Below, in pieces: positions 46,069 through 57,317 of a stretch of 64,000 bases of DNA. Below the pieces are notes generated by a model, which had not been told where the DNA came from, searched no databases, and worked only from the letters and a program-made list of their open reading frames with translations. The translations under genes were made by a program, and so were the position numbers. Source of the stretch: Anagrus nilaparvatae (lineage: Eukaryota; Arthropoda; Insecta; Hymenoptera; Mymaridae). The stretch spans positions 18,696,001-18,760,000 of the forward strand of contig JAKSXM010000147.1 of NCBI GenBank assembly GCA_022575985.1. The letters are read 5' to 3'. The first letter of the stretch is position 1; each line of letters starts with the position of its first letter.

Positions 46069-48526
46069 AGGTCAAAAAATTAATTTTAGGGGGTGAAATG
46101 ATGAAGTACAACGCGACAGGATACGATTTTCGAACCTAAAAATAAGTTAATGTCTCCTGCTTTGTTAATTAAATGGTCTTGTCCATCAATCTAACAGGGA
46201 TTTTTTATTTCCAGATTAATCAAGCATTAGTTTAAAAAAAAATTTGGGCCTAAAAATTAGTTGGAGGGGTTAAAAAATTCTGGTAAACCTATGAAGATAC
46301 GTTTTTTTTAATAAAAATAATTTACCGGCTCCGGTTTTGTCAACTAAATAATCTTGTACATCAATCTAATAAGAGTTTTTTATTTCCATATTGATCAAGC
46401 ATTAATTTAAAAGAAAATTAGGTCAAAAAATTACTTGGAGGGGGTGAAAAATTCTGGTAAACCTATGAAGAAACGTTTTTTTCAATAAAAATAATTTACC
46501 GGCTCCAGTTTCGTCAACTAAATGGTCTTGTACATCAATCTAATAAGAGTTTTTTAATTCCATATTGATCAAACATTAATTAAAAAAGAAAATTAAGTCA
46601 ATAAATTACTTGGAGGGGGTAAAAAGATGAAGGACAACGCGACAGGATACGATTTTCGACCCTAAAAATAAGTTAATGTCTCCTGTTTTGTCAATTAAAT
46701 GTTCTTGTCCATCAATCAAGCAGGGATTTTTTATTTCCATATTAATCAAGCATTAGTTTAAAAAAAATTTGGGCCTAAAAATTATTTGGAGGGGTTAAAA
46801 AATTCTGTTAAACCTATGAAGATACGTTTTTTTCAATAAAAATAATTTACCGGCTCCGGTTTCGTCAACTAAATGGTCTTGTCCATCAATCTAATAAGAG
46901 TTTTTTATTTCCATATTGATCAAGCATTAATTAACATAAAAATTTAGGTCAATAAATTACTTGGAGGGGGTAAAAAGATGGAGGGCAATGTGACAGGATA
47001 CGATTTTTGACCCCAAAAATAATCTAATGTCTTCTGTTTTGTCAATTAAATGGTCTTGTCCATCAATCTAACAGGGATTTTTTATTTCCATATTTATCCA
47101 GCATTAGTTTAAAAAAAAAAGATTGGGCCTAAAAATTACTTGGAGGGGATACAAAATTCTGGTATTAAACCTATGAAGATACGTTTTTTTCAATAAAAAT
47201 AAGTTAGCGGCTCCGGTTTCGTCAACTAAATGTTCTGGTACATCAATCTAATAAGAGTTTTTTTTTCGATATTGATCAAGCATTAATTTAAAAGAAAATT
47301 AGGTCAAAAAATTACTTGGAGGGGGTGAAAAATTCTGGTAAACCTAAGAAAATACGTTTTTTTCAATAAAAATAATTTACCGGCTCCGGTTTCGTCAACT
47401 AAATGGTCTTGTTTATCAATCTAATAAGAGTTTTTTATTTCCATATTGATCAAGCATTAATTTAAAAGAAAATTAGGTCAAAAAATTACTTGGAGGGGGT
47501 GAAAAATTCTGGTAAACCTATGAAGATACGTTTTTTTCAATAAAAATAATTTACCGGCTCCGGTTTCGTGAACTAAATGGTCTTGTCCATCAATCTAATA
47601 AGAGTTTTTTATTTCCATATTGATCAAGCATTAATTTAAAAGTAAATTAGGTCAGAAAATTACTTGGAGGGGGTAAAAAGATGAAGGACAACGCGACTGG
47701 ATACGATTTTTGAACATAAAAATAAGTTAATGTCTCCTGTTTTGTCAATTAAATGGTCTTGTCCATCAATCTAACAGGGATTTTTTATTTCCATATTAGT
47801 CAAGCATTAGTTTAAAAAAAAATTTGGGCCTAAAAATTACTTGGAGGGGTTTAAAAAATTCTGGTAAACCTATGAAGATACGTTTTTTTCAATAAAAATA
47901 ATTTACCGGCTCCGGTTTCGTCAACTAAATGGTCTTGTCCATCAATCAAGCAGGGATTTTTTATTTCCATATTAATCAAGCATTAGTTTAAAAAAAATTT
48001 GGGCCTAAAAATTATTTGGAGGGGTTAAAAATTCTGGTAAACCTATGAAGATACGTTTTTTTCAATTAAAATAAGTTACCGGCTCCGGTTTCGTCAAATA
48101 AGTGTTCTTGTATATCAATCTAATAAGAGTTTTTTATTTTCATATTGATCAAGCATTAATTTAAAAGTAAATTAGGTCAAAAAATTACTTGGAGGGGGTA
48201 AAAAGATGAAGGACAACGCGACTGGATACGATTTTTGAACATAAAAATAATTTAATGTCTCCTGTTTTGTCAATTAAATGGTCTTGTCCATCAATCTAAC
48301 AGGGATTTTTTATTTCCATATTAGTCAAGCATTAGTTTAAAAAAAAATTTGGGCCTAAAAATTACTTGGAGGGGTTTAAAAAATTCTGGTAAACCTATGA
48401 AGATACGTTTTTTTCAATAAAAATAATTTACCGGCTCCGGTTTCGTCAACTAAATGGTCTTGTCCAACAACCTGATAAGAGTTTTTTATTTCCATATTGA
48501 TCAAGCATTAATTAACATAAAAAATT
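46069..48526 (+). repeat. 2,458-bp higher-order repeat, copy 1 (14 monomers)
   Basis: Fourteen monomers, counted by the TCTTGT..ATCAAT block, make one unit. Every stretch I compared with 48527-50984 is identical, including rare variants such as GGTATTAAACCT (47161) and TCCAACAACCTGATAAG. Confidence 0.9.
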
Positions 48527-50984
48527 AGGTCAAAAAATTAATTTTAGGGGGTGAAATGATGAAGTACAACGCGACAGGATACGATTTTCGAACCTAAAAA
48601 TAAGTTAATGTCTCCTGCTTTGTTAATTAAATGGTCTTGTCCATCAATCTAACAGGGATTTTTTATTTCCAGATTAATCAAGCATTAGTTTAAAAAAAAA
48701 TTTGGGCCTAAAAATTAGTTGGAGGGGTTAAAAAATTCTGGTAAACCTATGAAGATACGTTTTTTTTAATAAAAATAATTTACCGGCTCCGGTTTTGTCA
48801 ACTAAATAATCTTGTACATCAATCTAATAAGAGTTTTTTATTTCCATATTGATCAAGCATTAATTTAAAAGAAAATTAGGTCAAAAAATTACTTGGAGGG
48901 GGTGAAAAATTCTGGTAAACCTATGAAGAAACGTTTTTTTCAATAAAAATAATTTACCGGCTCCAGTTTCGTCAACTAAATGGTCTTGTACATCAATCTA
49001 ATAAGAGTTTTTTAATTCCATATTGATCAAACATTAATTAAAAAAGAAAATTAAGTCAATAAATTACTTGGAGGGGGTAAAAAGATGAAGGACAACGCGA
49101 CAGGATACGATTTTCGACCCTAAAAATAAGTTAATGTCTCCTGTTTTGTCAATTAAATGTTCTTGTCCATCAATCAAGCAGGGATTTTTTATTTCCATAT
49201 TAATCAAGCATTAGTTTAAAAAAAATTTGGGCCTAAAAATTATTTGGAGGGGTTAAAAAATTCTGTTAAACCTATGAAGATACGTTTTTTTCAATAAAAA
49301 TAATTTACCGGCTCCGGTTTCGTCAACTAAATGGTCTTGTCCATCAATCTAATAAGAGTTTTTTATTTCCATATTGATCAAGCATTAATTAACATAAAAA
49401 TTTAGGTCAATAAATTACTTGGAGGGGGTAAAAAGATGGAGGGCAATGTGACAGGATACGATTTTTGACCCCAAAAATAATCTAATGTCTTCTGTTTTGT
49501 CAATTAAATGGTCTTGTCCATCAATCTAACAGGGATTTTTTATTTCCATATTTATCCAGCATTAGTTTAAAAAAAAAAGATTGGGCCTAAAAATTACTTG
49601 GAGGGGATACAAAATTCTGGTATTAAACCTATGAAGATACGTTTTTTTCAATAAAAATAAGTTAGCGGCTCCGGTTTCGTCAACTAAATGTTCTGGTACA
49701 TCAATCTAATAAGAGTTTTTTTTTCGATATTGATCAAGCATTAATTTAAAAGAAAATTAGGTCAAAAAATTACTTGGAGGGGGTGAAAAATTCTGGTAAA
49801 CCTAAGAAAATACGTTTTTTTCAATAAAAATAATTTACCGGCTCCGGTTTCGTCAACTAAATGGTCTTGTTTATCAATCTAATAAGAGTTTTTTATTTCC
49901 ATATTGATCAAGCATTAATTTAAAAGAAAATTAGGTCAAAAAATTACTTGGAGGGGGTGAAAAATTCTGGTAAACCTATGAAGATACGTTTTTTTCAATA
50001 AAAATAATTTACCGGCTCCGGTTTCGTGAACTAAATGGTCTTGTCCATCAATCTAATAAGAGTTTTTTATTTCCATATTGATCAAGCATTAATTTAAAAG
50101 TAAATTAGGTCAGAAAATTACTTGGAGGGGGTAAAAAGATGAAGGACAACGCGACTGGATACGATTTTTGAACATAAAAATAAGTTAATGTCTCCTGTTT
50201 TGTCAATTAAATGGTCTTGTCCATCAATCTAACAGGGATTTTTTATTTCCATATTAGTCAAGCATTAGTTTAAAAAAAAATTTGGGCCTAAAAATTACTT
50301 GGAGGGGTTTAAAAAATTCTGGTAAACCTATGAAGATACGTTTTTTTCAATAAAAATAATTTACCGGCTCCGGTTTCGTCAACTAAATGGTCTTGTCCAT
50401 CAATCAAGCAGGGATTTTTTATTTCCATATTAATCAAGCATTAGTTTAAAAAAAATTTGGGCCTAAAAATTATTTGGAGGGGTTAAAAATTCTGGTAAAC
50501 CTATGAAGATACGTTTTTTTCAATTAAAATAAGTTACCGGCTCCGGTTTCGTCAAATAAGTGTTCTTGTATATCAATCTAATAAGAGTTTTTTATTTTCA
50601 TATTGATCAAGCATTAATTTAAAAGTAAATTAGGTCAAAAAATTACTTGGAGGGGGTAAAAAGATGAAGGACAACGCGACTGGATACGATTTTTGAACAT
50701 AAAAATAATTTAATGTCTCCTGTTTTGTCAATTAAATGGTCTTGTCCATCAATCTAACAGGGATTTTTTATTTCCATATTAGTCAAGCATTAGTTTAAAA
50801 AAAAATTTGGGCCTAAAAATTACTTGGAGGGGTTTAAAAAATTCTGGTAAACCTATGAAGATACGTTTTTTTCAATAAAAATAATTTACCGGCTCCGGTT
50901 TCGTCAACTAAATGGTCTTGTCCAACAACCTGATAAGAGTTTTTTATTTCCATATTGATCAAGCATTAATTAACATAAAAAATT
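48527..50984 (+). repeat. 2,458-bp higher-order repeat, copy 2 (14 monomers)
   Basis: Begins at AGGTCAAAAAATTAATTTTA immediately after copy 1. The next sequence (50985 on) departs within a few bases (AGGTCAATAAATTACTTGG), so there are two full copies and no third. Confidence 0.9.
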
Positions 50985-53584
50985 AGGTCAATAAATTACT
51001 TGGAGGGGGTAAAAAGATGAAGGGCAATGTGACAGGATACGATTTTTGACCCTAAAAATAATCTAATGTCTTCTGTTTTGTCAATTAAATGGTCTTGTCC
51101 ATCAATCTAACAGGGATTTTTTATTTCCATATTTATCAAGCATTAGTTTAAAAAAAAAAGATTGGGCCTAAAAATTACTTGGAGGGGTTAAAAAATTCTG
51201 GTAAACCTATGAAGATACGTTTTTTTCAATAAAAATAAGTTAGCGGCTCCGGTTTCGTCATCTAAATGTTCTTGTCCATCAATCTAATAAGAGTTTTTTA
51301 TTTTCTAGGAGGGGGTGAAATGATGAAGTACAACACGACAGGATACGATTTTTGAACCTAAAAATAAGTTAATGTCTCCTGTTTTGTCAATTAAATGGTC
51401 CTGTCCATCAATCAAACAGGGATTTTTTATTTCCATATTAATCAAGCATTAGTTTAAAAAAAAATTTGGGCCTAAAAATTACTTGGAGGGGTTTAAAAAA
51501 TTCTGGTAAACCTATGAAGATACGTTTTTTTCAATAAAAATAATTTACCGGCTCCGAATTCGTCAACTAAATGGTCTTGTCCATCAATCTAATAAGAGTT
51601 TTTTATTTCCATATTGATCAAGCATTAATTTAAAAGAAAATTAGGTCAAGAAATTTCTTGGCGGGGATGAAAAATTCTGGTAAACCTTGATACGTTTTTT
51701 TCAATAAAAATAAGTAAACGGCTCCGGTTTGGTCAACTAAATGGTCTTATACATCAATCTAATAAGAGTTTTTTATTTCCATATTGATCAAACATTAATT
51801 AAAAAAGAAAATTAAGTCAATAAATTACTTGGAGGGGGTAAAAAGTTGAAGGACAACGCGCCAGGATACGATTTTCGACCCTAAAAATGAGTTAATGTCT
51901 CTTGTTTTGTCAATTAAATGGTCTTGTCCATCAATCAAGCAGGGATTTTTTATTTCCATATTAATCAAGCATTAGTTTAAAAAAAATTTGGGCCTAAAAA
52001 TTACTTGGAGGGGTTTAAAAAATTCTTGGAAACCTATGAAGATACGTTTTTTTCAATAAAAATAATTTACCGGCTCCGGTTTCGTCAACTAAATGGTCTT
52101 GTCCATCCATCAAGCAGGGATTTTTTATTTCCATATTAATCAAGCATTAGTTTAAAAAAAATTTAGGCCTAAAAATTATTTGGAGGGGTTCAAAAATTCT
52201 GGTAAACCTATGAAGATACGTTTTTTTCAATAAAAATAAGTTACCGGCTCCGGTTTCGTCAAATATATGTTCTTGTACATGAATTTAATAAGAGTTTTTT
52301 ATTTTCATATTGATCAAACATTAATTTGAAAGTAAATTAGGTCAAAAAATTACTTGGAGGGGGTGAAAAGATGAAGGACAACGCGACTGGATACGATTTT
52401 TGAACCTAAAAATAAGTTAATTTCTCCGGTTTCGTCAACTAAATGTTCTTGTACATCAATCTAATAAGAGTTTTTTATTTCCATATTGATCAAGCATTAA
52501 TTTAAAAGAAAAGTAGGTCAAAAAATTACTTGGAGGGGGTGAAAAATTCTGGTAAACCTATGAAGATACGTTTTTTTCAATAAAAATAATTTACCGGCTC
52601 CGGTTTGTCAACTAAATGGTCTGATCCATCAATCTAATAAGAATTTTTTATTTCCATATTGATCAAACATTAATTAAAAAAGAAAATTAGGTCAATAAAT
52701 TACTTGGAGGGGGTAAAAAGATGAAGGACAACGCGACAGGATACGATTTTCGACCCTAAAAATAAGTTAATGTCTCCTGTTTTGTCAATTAAATGGTCTT
52801 GTCCATCAATCAAGCAGGGACTTTTTATTTGCATATCAATCAAGCATTAGTTTTAAAAAAAATTTGGGCCTAAAAATTACTTGGAGAGGTTAAAAAATTC
52901 TGGTAAACCTACGAAGATACGTTTTTTTCATTAAAAAATAGGTTACTGGCTCATTTATAAAATAAATTTTTTTTTTGCCTCAAATTTTAGGTAATCGTAT
53001 GTTACAGCTCGGTACGAAGCGTTTTTTTAAAAATAATTATCCAATTTTTTTATTAATACAAAAAACCGAGAAAAACTGTACTTGTGACGCGTCAGTTACG
53101 CCAAACTCCGGCGTCCTCTTAAGGAACTTTAATAATCTATTATATAAAAATTGATGGGCTTTATGGGGGCCGCCATCTTGTGGACAATATAAAGACCAAT
53201 CAAATTGTTTGTTTACAAATTAAAATTTTTTTATTTTCTTTATAGGTTATAACCTACACGTAAAAAAAATATAAGACAAACTAAAGGTATTACGCTACTG
53301 AAATATGATTAGTATTGTAAGTTTGTTGAATGGAAAGATTAAACGTTGAATTGTCAAATAAAAACATTAAACCAACAAATACTTTGTTGATTCAAGCAAA
53401 ATTAAAATTGTTAAGTTAACCACTTAAATCTTTGTTGAATCAACATAGTGTTAGATAAACCAACAACCTAAAACATTAATATGATTAATTTTAATAGTTA
53501 GGTCAATGCTTTTTCTTTTATATTAAAATATTTATTCATTCTTTCTCTTTCTATCCTTTTATATATTTAACACCGCGGCCGGCG

Positions 53585-53860
53585 ACAAGTCGAAACCTGT
53601 TCTTCAGCAGCGCGCTTTTGTTTATATTATTATTCAATAAAGAAATGGAATTTCCTAAAAATTTTTAATGATAGTTTTAAGTATTATTTTTAAATATTAA
53701 TTTCACTGCGGGTATGCATAATTTACTTTTGCTTATATTATTATTCATTATTATTATAATAAAGAAATGGGATTTCCTAAAAATTATTTATGATAGTTTT
53801 AACTATTATTTTTAAATATGCATTTCGCTGGGTATATATGTATAATTTACTCTGCATATA
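53585..53860 (+). repeat. Two-copy tandem duplication
   Basis: The block TTATATTATTATTCA, AATAAAGAAATGG, ATTTCCTAAAAATT and GATAGTTTTAA occurs twice, about 125-130 bp apart, with small differences. Confidence 0.7.
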
Positions 53861-53922
53861 ATTTCTAAACTTATTATCTGTAACATATAGTACTTAAAAT
53901 TTTTTTATTAAATACAACTGTC

Positions 53923-54130
53923 CTGTTAGCAGAATGGATAATCACGCAGTCTCGGAAGCCGCAATACTCAGTTCGATCCCAGTAGCAGTCAAAATTTTTC
54001 TTCAGTTTTTTTTAACAGATTTTAAATTAATAAATATTAAATAAATATAAAAAAATAATTATAAAAAAAAAAATAATTAATTTAAAAAAAAAAAAAATAA
54101 ATAAAAAAAAAAATAAAAAAATAATTTTTT
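53923..54130 (+). mobile_element. tRNA-headed, A-tailed SINE-like unit
   Basis: The 66-nt head (53923-53988) has paired acceptor arms (CTGTTA/TAGCAG), an A box TTAGCAGAATGG and a B box AGTTCGATCCC. Its loop CTCGGAA would put CGG at the anticodon, and the body resembles tRNA-Arg. GTCAAAATTT and about 130 bp of A-rich sequence follow. T-stem pairing is poor, so it is not a working tRNA. The architecture matches 20800-21117. Confidence 0.5.
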
Positions 54131-54435
54131 TTAAATAAAATTTTCACTCTGTTTGAATCAACTAAGTAACTATGACAATTCAACAAATACTTTGTTGGCA
54201 TATTTCAACAAAGTTATTTGTCAATACAACTTAGAATTTTTTTCCGTGTATATTTCTTTGATATTTTTTTTAATAAAGCTAAGGGGAAATTATAATGCGG
54301 GCGAACAACGTGAGCCCGCTTTAGTCTAGTATAACAAAAAAAAAATTAATGGGTCAACTATTTCGTTTTTGCCTTCTTAGTTGGAGAAGGGTTTTTCTTA
54401 AAAATGTTCTTTAAAAAAGATAAATCATTTTGTAC

Positions 54436-54609
54436 CTAGTTGAGCTGGAACGACATTATTTAAGCTGGTACCAAAAGCACTAGTTATAACGGGTGCAGTT
54501 ATTGAGTTGACTACTGGAGAACTGCTTTGCTGAACATTAGGAATGTTTCTTGCAACGTCAATTAATCTGTTACCACCAGGTCCAAGCCCCATCCCAATTC
54601 CTTTTAAAC
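54436..54609 (-). CDS. hnRNP M / rumpelstiltskin-like RNA-binding protein, internal exon
   Basis: The 174-nt exon has an acceptor with TTTTTTATTTATAG and a donor CTAG|GTACAA. It enters and leaves in phase 1. The open translation starts GLKGIGMGLGPGGNRLIDVA, continues with an IPNVQQSSSPVVNS stretch and ends near NNVVPAQL. Gly/Met-rich sequence of this kind links the second and third RRMs of hnRNP M proteins, which bind pre-mRNA and localised mRNAs in the nucleus. Joined to 17389 the reading frame continues across the junction as Ala-Ser-Ala-Leu. Upstream exons were not found to the window end. Confidence 0.6.
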
Positions 54610-56599
54610 CTATAAATAAAAAATAGTAGTTTTAATGGTGTCATGTAAATTTTGCTGCAAAAATAAAAATGTATTCGAAATAATATTCATACTTAAACTT
54701 CTAAAAATGCCTACAAACCTTAATAATTACATTCTAAGTAATAAATGAATATTTTCAGGAAGATGATTTAGGAAGTTTGAGGTGCAACCCCCCACATATG
54801 AGCATGTATGAAGAGAAAGAGTTGCACATGATGGTGAGGCACACTGGGAATTAATTCGATGGCAACGCTACATAATCTTGTGTGGCTGAGCCGCATTCAC
54901 TTTATGTGTCTCGTGCGCTAAATTTTATGTGGCTCAGACATCCAATATTTTGCGCTCACGAATCGTACGGAGCATGCACGTCATTTATAATGTTTTATTG
55001 TAATGTATATACACTTTAAGGTGGAAATTTGCCTCTACGCCTTATAAATAAATAATTAAAAATATAATTAATAAGTATTGAATAATAAATATTCAAAAAA
55101 ATTTTTTTATCGCTCGATAATAAGGAGAGTATTTAAATTAATTGAAATAATATATAACAACCTTTAAGAACAAATTATTTATATTATTTTACCATATATG
55201 TATATTTTTTAGCCTTGATAAAGACTTCATGTGAGTCCAAAGCTCGGACTTTATTGACATCTAAATAAAACATCATCAAGAATTTTCTTGTAGAGGTTGT
55301 TATATATTATTTAAATTAGTTTAAGAATATAATTATTTAGTATTAATTTGTTTGAGCGGAGACTCAATAATCAGAGGAGTTCCGTACATTTATTTCCAGG
55401 ATATAGTGTTATAAGAAAGACAAAGATAGAAAATCACTAGAAATAAATGTACTATCCCGGAACATCAGGAGGCGACTGATTATTAATTAAGATATATAAA
55501 TTTAACTTACCAAGGAAATATAATTAATGACAACTACGAAATAAATCTAATTGAATCAATAAAATACAATATTTTATAGCGTAACTCGCTAGTATTTTGC
55601 TTTTATTTAACGCATTTTAACTAAGATTTGGTTAGGACCACGAACGGTCTAATATACATTTTTAATAGGGTTTACTTTAACATTTAAACCGCGACTTTTA
55701 TTACAAAATAATAATGTGACATTAATTATTATAAATTATAATTTTACTAAACGAGAGAGAGAGAGAGAGATTCGAGATTTTAATAGTCAAAATTGATCAT
55801 TAACTTTTATAATTATTTGAGTAGCTACTTACAAAAAAAGGAATTTAAAAGGGAATGAAAATAGCGCTAGATTTTATACATAATCTGAATTATACCTCGA
55901 TGATGATGTAGAACTAATTGCGATATTCTGGCGTCCACGCCTCTTTAATTTAATTATTTTATCCGCTGTCCAGTAATAATATTATTCTGTGTTACAACGT
56001 GCCACTAAGTTAAAACCGGAATATGAGGTTAAACTCTTTAGATAGGATTCTTCATATACTCCTCTTGACTTACTTTAATAATAAACTTGCGAGATTTCCA
56101 ATGTCATTCAGTTAATTAATTAAAACTGGACGCGAATGAATATTAATTTCTGTTGACAGATTATATATACTTTAAAAAAACTGAAGAATATTCTATAAAA
56201 ATAACTGAGAATCTTAGCCGGTATAAAAAAACGTGTAATCTTATCGGCATGTAGTGGGAGAAAAAGGAAGAACGGAACTCAGAATGATAAGGAAATACAG
56301 ATTATTTTCTCTCTTTCTCTCTTCTTATATTTTAACATTTTTGACTGGACGCTTACGCCCTCTTTTCTGTACGCGATGCCTATATTAATTTGTTATATAA
56401 TGAAATAATAATTAAATAATAATAATAATAATAATTAAATTAAATAATAATCCTAATCCAATTTGCTATATTACAAAACCTTGTGTTGATTATCATATTA
56501 AGGGCATGTTCTCTTTTTTTTTAGTAAATAAACCAATTTTTCATTCATTTGTTACTCATTGAGTTTATTATGTACAGTTATAATTTTTTTGTATATTAT
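54610..56599. other. Upstream intronic DNA with small inverted repeat
   Basis: No exon recognised. ATAATATATAACAACCT faces AGGTTGTTATATATTAT (about 55146-55317), a short foldback. Inside it TTGATAAAGAC, a GACT/AGTC stem and AAAGCTCGGAC loosely recall Penelope-type 3' ends. A GA microsatellite lies near 55755-55771 and an AAT run near 56418-56435. Confidence 0.45.
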
Positions 56600-57155
56600 A
56601 AAGTCAACATTAATATTTACTTGGAAATTCCTTCTTCCATTACGACTGATTGGGGCCTAAACTCTTTTCAAGTTAAGTTTGCACACTTTTGGAATAGTAT
56701 TCCCCCATGCATACGCGACATTCATTCCTACAATCGTTTTAAGAGGAGTATCAGACAATTTCTTTTCAGATTAGATCTTACTTGAACTAAACTATTTGAC
56801 TCACATGTGACACATATTATTTGTGCATCTCATGATTTGACTATTTGATTGATTATTTATTTATTTATTTGACTCATTTTGACTGTTTGACTATTGATCT
56901 TATTTTAACTATTTGTTTTGACATGATTGTTGTATATTTTATTTGAAATTTCACAAATTTTATGCAAATTTATAATGTATATACAATTTATAATGTATTT
57001 ATTAATAAGTAAAATGAAATGTACATATTTATTTAAGATTATATTACTGAAAATTTATTAACTAATTGTATATATAAGAGTTTACCAAATATGTAAAGAG
57101 TGTACTGTATTTTTGAGCTACAAAATAAAGGAAATAATAATAATAATAATAATTT
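56600..57155 (+). pseudogene. LINE C-terminal fragment with AAT tail
   Basis: LEIPSSITTDWGLNSFQVKF, then HFWNSIPPCIRDIHSYNRFK and RSIRQFLFRLDLT, end the ORF of a jockey-superfamily LINE. A 3' UTR follows, ending in an AAT repeat (57132-57152). Only the last ~60 codons are kept. A sister copy is at 40935. Confidence 0.75.
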
Positions 57156-57317
57156 ACAGAAAAAATTTTTTTTTTATCTAAACAATTTATCATTATTATT
57201 TTAAGCGCCAAAGTAGTGTTAAAAAATAGGATTAAAAAACGGTTGCCAACATAACTCCAGTTTGGTATGTCCGAATTAAATAAACTAAGGGCATTTTATT
57301 AGTAATTGAACTCTTTA

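Larger units (their letters stand above)
45460..52960 (+). repeat. ~175-bp satellite array
   Basis: About 42 head-to-tail monomers average 175-176 bp. Two monomer types tend to alternate, one with GATGAAGGACAACGCGAC and ACAGGGATTTTTTATTTCC, the other with GGTAAACCTATGAAGATACG and TACCGGCTCCGGTTTCGTC. All share TGGTCTTGTCCATCAATC and ATTACTTGGAGGGG. No reading frame of note. The edge monomers are the most diverged, the usual pattern for arrays homogenised from the middle. Confidence 0.95.
44926..53122. mobile_element. Possible 8.2-kb element enclosing a satellite array
   Basis: The left end TTAAGGTGGCTCACGGAGTT and, inverted from the right end, TTAAGAGGACGCCGGAGTTT align at most positions and bracket the satellite. 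Similar TTAAGG...GGAGTTT ends occur on DNA transposons in other insects, but I cannot name the superfamily. No transposase is present. The array may have expanded inside a non-autonomous element. The match is imperfect, so this is a hypothesis. Confidence 0.4.
53257..54248. mobile_element. TA-inserted element nested in a Helitron
   Basis: The ends CACGTAAAAAAAATA and, inverted, CACGGAAAAAAATTC are flanked by TA. The uninterrupted GGTTATAGCCTATATTG at about 37796 marks the empty site. Inside lie a CAACAAATACTTTGTTG palindrome on both sides, a two-copy ~120-bp duplication (about 53585-53860) and a tRNA-headed unit (53923 on). No protein. Confidence 0.65.
53136..54329 (+). mobile_element. Non-autonomous Helitron, interrupted
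   Basis: TCTATTATATAAAAATTG follows an A at 53135. The 3' end has a hairpin GCGGGC/GCCCGC (54297-54319), the spacer TTTAGT and CTAG followed by T (54326-54329). Without the nested element (53257-54248) it is about 200 bp. The 5' sequence is similar to those of the Helitrons at 2926 and 29357. The copy at 37.7 kb lacks the nested element. Confidence 0.75.
17390..54435 (-). other. Inferred 37-kb intron of the hnRNP M-like gene
   Basis: The donor G|GTACAA at 54435 and the acceptor at 17390-17391 join exons whose phases match (phase 1, giving GCC for Ala). No other host exon was recognised between them. An intervening symmetric exon could have been missed, in which case this would be two introns. 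The contents are almost entirely transposons, palindromes and satellite. Confidence 0.55.

Noticed and set aside
55205..55262. Second Penelope/hammerhead-like motif
   Set aside because: TTGATAAAGAC and AAAGCTCGG only loosely resemble the core; the invariant GAAAC is missing.
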